Source: Candidatus Merdenecus merdavium (GTDB taxonomy: Bacteria; Bacillota; Clostridia; Lachnospirales; Lachnospiraceae). From it: a stretch of 14,056 nucleotides of DNA. This document shows positions 12,418 through 14,056 of this stretch, one piece after another (the first letter of the stretch is position 1; every line of letters begins with the position of its first letter). The translations under genes and the position numbers were made by a program. Location of the stretch: assembly GCA_018715425.1 (NCBI GenBank), contig DVLR01000130.1, positions 1 to 14,056 on the forward strand, written 5' to 3'. The notes under the pieces were generated by a model. That model was given only the letters and a program-made list of their open reading frames with translations. It searched no databases and was not told where the DNA came from.

Positions 12418-12860
12418 TAAATCACCTCAGCTTTTCCACCAAGAGCTTCTATTTTAGTTTTTGCGCCTTCGCTGAATGCGTTCACTTTAACTGTTAGCTT
12501 CTTAGTTAATTCTCCATTTCCAAGAATTTTAACGCCATCTCTAGGATTCTTAATGACTCCTGATTCAACTAATGTTTCTAAAGTCACTTCAGATCCATCT
12601 TCAAATCTTTCAAGAACATCAAGATTAACAGCTACAATTCTTAATGTATTTCTATTCGTGAAACCTCTTTTAGGAATACGTCTGTATAGAGGCATCTGTC
12701 CACCTTCAAAACCAACTCTGGTTCCGCCGCCTGAACGAGCCTTCTGACCTTTGTGTCCACGTCCAGCAGTTTTTCCGTTTCCAGACGCATGACCGCGTCC
12801 TTTTCTGAAATTATTGCTGTGTTTAGAACCTTCTGCAGGCTGTAAATTCGATAAATCCAT
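12417..12860 (-). CDS. rplO: 50S ribosomal protein L15
   Basis: L15 binds 23S rRNA late in 50S assembly. It is 147 residues with the glycine- and arginine-rich N-terminal extension (GRGHASGNGKTAGRGHKGQK, GGGTRVGFEGGQMPLYRRIPKRGF at about 22-66) and the globular C-terminal domain ending LGGKAEVI. AAGGAGG lies 7 nt before the ATG. Its end overlaps secY by one base. Normal in length and context. Confidence 0.98.
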   Translation of the reverse strand: MDLSNLQPAEGSKHSNNFRKGRGHASGNGKTAGRGHKGQKARSGGGTRVGFEGGQMPLYRRIPKRGFTNRNTLRIVAVNLDVLERFEDGSEVTLETLVESGVIKNPRDGVKILGNGELTKKLTVKVNAFSEGAKTKIEALGGKAEVI

Positions 12861-12885
12861 CCTTGCACCTCCTTGTCTTAATTCA

Positions 12886-13068
12886 TTAAATCTCTTCTAC
12901 TTTTACTAAATGTTTAACCTGGTGAATCATGCCTCTAACTGCAGCGTTATCTGGCATTTCAACTGATTTATTTAGCTTCTTAAGCCCTAAAGCAGCAATG
13001 GTTGCTCTATGCTTAGGAATGGAACCAATTGTGGATTTCACCAATGTGATTTTTAATTTATCTGCCAT
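12886..13068 (-). CDS. rpmD: 50S ribosomal protein L30
   Basis: L30 is a small 50S protein of 60 residues, the usual bacterial size. It begins MADKLKITLVKSTIGSIPKH and carries the family ATIAALGLKKLNKSVEMPDN segment, ending VKHLVKVEEI. The ATG at 13068 has AAGGAGG 8 nt upstream, beside the rpsE stop. It sits between rpsE and rplO as in the standard spc operon. Confidence 0.97.
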   Translation of the reverse strand: MADKLKITLVKSTIGSIPKHRATIAALGLKKLNKSVEMPDNAAVRGMIHQVKHLVKVEEI

Positions 13069-13081
13069 TTTCGTATCCTCC

Positions 13082-13591
13082 TTATGCTAGAATCTCTTCA
13101 ACAGATTTTCCGCGAAGTCTTGCAACTTCTTCTGGAGTCTTTAATTGTTTCAACGCTTCAACTGTAGCAAGAACTACGTTTTGCTTGTTATTTGAGCCTA
13201 ATGACTTTGTACGGATGTTTCTGATTCCTGCAAGTTCAAGTACGCTACGTGCTGGACCTCCAGCAATAACTCCTGTACCTTCTGGCGCTCTCTTAAGAAG
13301 AACAGATGCTCCTCCAAATTTTCCAGAGTAATCATGGTAGATACTGTTGTTCTCGTCCATAGTAATTTTGATTAGCTTTTTAGCTGCGTCTTCTTTACCT
13401 TTACGGATTGCTTCAGGAATTTCTGTAGCCTTACCAAGCCCAACACCAACATGACCGTTGCCATCTCCTACAACTACTAAAGCTGTAAAGCGGAAGTTAC
13501 GACCACCTTTAACAACTTTTGTTACACGTTTGATTGATACGACTTTATCATTAAGTTCTAAGCCGCTAGCATCAATGATAGTATGTTTCAT
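13082..13591 (-). CDS. rpsE: 30S ribosomal protein S5
   Basis: S5 helps maintain decoding accuracy and 30S assembly. I take the ATG at 13591, which gives 169 residues starting MKHTIIDASGLELNDKVV, the usual clostridial start, with AGGAGG 10 nt upstream. The frame continues upstream to 13642, but that would overlap rplR by 32 nt and place the ribosome binding site inside the gene. The N-terminal double-stranded-RNA-binding-like domain (KGGRNFRFTALVVVGDGNGH) and C-terminal GTGVIAGGPARSVLELAGI are clear. Confidence 0.97.
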   Translation of the reverse strand: MKHTIIDASGLELNDKVVSIKRVTKVVKGGRNFRFTALVVVGDGNGHVGVGLGKATEIPEAIRKGKEDAAKKLIKITMDENNSIYHDYSGKFGGASVLLKRAPEGTGVIAGGPARSVLELAGIRNIRTKSLGSNNKQNVVLATVEALKQLKTPEEVARLRGKSVEEILA

Positions 13592-13610
13592 GTGTTTTCT
13601 TCCTCCTCTA

Positions 13611-13979
13611 CTAGAATTGTAGTCCAGCTTCTCTAGCCGCATCTGCTAACGCTTGAACTTTACCTTGATATATAAAGCCGCCTCTATCAAAGACAACTGT
13701 AGTGATACCTTTATCTATTGCCTTTTTAGCAATGACTTTACCTAAATATGCTGCTGCATCAACGTTATTGGTTTTTTCTAATTCAGCTTTTACATCTTTT
13801 TCAAGTGTAGATGCTGCAACTAAAGTATTTCCAACTGTATCGTCAATAATTTGAGCATACATATGATTATTACTTCTAAACACTGCTAAACGTGGTCTAT
13901 CAGCTGTTCCGCTGAAACGATTACGAAGTTTTCTGTGTTTATTTAAACGAACTTCTGTTCTTGATTTTTTATTAACCAT
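13611..13979 (-). CDS. rplR: 50S ribosomal protein L18
   Basis: L18 binds 5S rRNA with L5 and L25-type proteins and anchors it in the 50S central protuberance. The 122-residue form starts MVNKKSRTEVRLNKHRKLRN and shows family motifs RPRLAVFRSNNHMYAQIIDD (31-50) and the C-terminal FDRGGFIYQGKVQALADAAREAGL. I choose the ATG at 13979 over an in-frame GTG at 13985, because GGAG is 9 nt from the ATG and only 3 nt from the GTG. It follows rplF by 17 nt. Confidence 0.97.
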   Translation of the reverse strand: MVNKKSRTEVRLNKHRKLRNRFSGTADRPRLAVFRSNNHMYAQIIDDTVGNTLVAASTLEKDVKAELEKTNNVDAAAYLGKVIAKKAIDKGITTVVFDRGGFIYQGKVQALADAAREAGLQF

Positions 13980-13996
13980 TTTCACACTCTCCTTAA

Positions 13997-14056
13997 TTAT
14001 TTCTTACCAGTCTTACCAACTTTACGTCTAATAACTTCATCAGCATATTTGATACC
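13997..14056 (-). CDS. rplF: 50S ribosomal protein L6, 3' end only
   Basis: Only the last 19 codons and the TAA stop lie in the window. They encode GIKYADEVIRRKVGKTGKK, the recognisable C-terminus of L6, which ends with GIKY-x2-E-x2-RRK-x-GK-x-G-K in many bacteria. Position just upstream of rplR is the standard spc operon order. The AAGGAG of rplR directly follows the stop. Confidence 0.93.
   Translation of the reverse strand, partial: GIKYADEVIRRKVGKTGKK

Noticed and set aside
12641..12868. 75-codon minus-strand frame overlapping rplO in another frame
   Set aside because: L15 is unambiguous in the other frame and has the ribosome binding site.
13592..13642. N-terminal extension of rpsE overlapping rplR
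   Set aside because: The ATG at 13591 has AGGAGG in front and yields the usual S5 start and length. The extension overlaps rplR.
1..14056. Mobile elements, CRISPR arrays, tRNA or rRNA genes, defence genes
   Set aside because: No transposase, direct-repeat array, tRNA-like fold or defence domain was seen. All genes fit housekeeping or molybdenum functions, apart from the partial surface protein at 1-358.

Overview
The window is a low-GC stretch from a Gram-positive anaerobe, most likely a member of the Lachnospiraceae (Clostridia). The grounds are the gene order secY-adk-map-KOW gene-infA-rpmJ-rpsM-rpsK-rpsD-rpoA-rplQ, strong AGGAGG ribosome binding sites, a zinc-type adenylate kinase, and an L17 protein with a long insertion that I associate with that family. 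Every recognised gene is on the minus strand, so the biological reading direction runs from high to low coordinates.

Positions 14056 to about 5097 hold the downstream half of the ribosomal protein supercluster: rplF (3' end only), rplR, rpsE, rpmD, rplO, secY, adk, map, a KOW-domain gene, infA, rpmJ (37 codons), rpsM, rpsK, rpsD, rpoA and rplQ, closed by an intrinsic terminator. The run is not seamless. A structured spacer separates secY from adk. A terminator hairpin overlaps the infA stop codon and is followed by a strong promoter for rpmJ. A 364-bp spacer with its own promoter and hairpins separates rpmJ from rpsM. The cluster therefore probably contains several transcription units.

Positions 5068 to about 962 hold a molybdenum unit: a molybdopterin-binding MoeA/MogA-type protein with a C-terminal four-cysteine motif, then modA (lipoprotein), modB (permease) and modC (ATPase), ending in a terminator. 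The promoter of this unit is overlapped by a 24-bp dyad that matches the ModE operator layout closely. This suggests repression by a ModE-type molybdate sensor encoded elsewhere. The modA leader holds further dyads, and a terminator between modA and modB would favour the binding protein over the membrane components.

Positions 1 to about 923 hold the 5' end of a secreted, acidic surface protein behind an unusually long leader of about 530 nt. The leader starts with a strong promoter and a nested hairpin, and ends with a consensus Shine-Dalgarno sequence that has no start codon beside it. I see no mobile element, CRISPR array, tRNA or rRNA. The genes are ordinary for the lineage; the interesting material is in the non-coding control regions.
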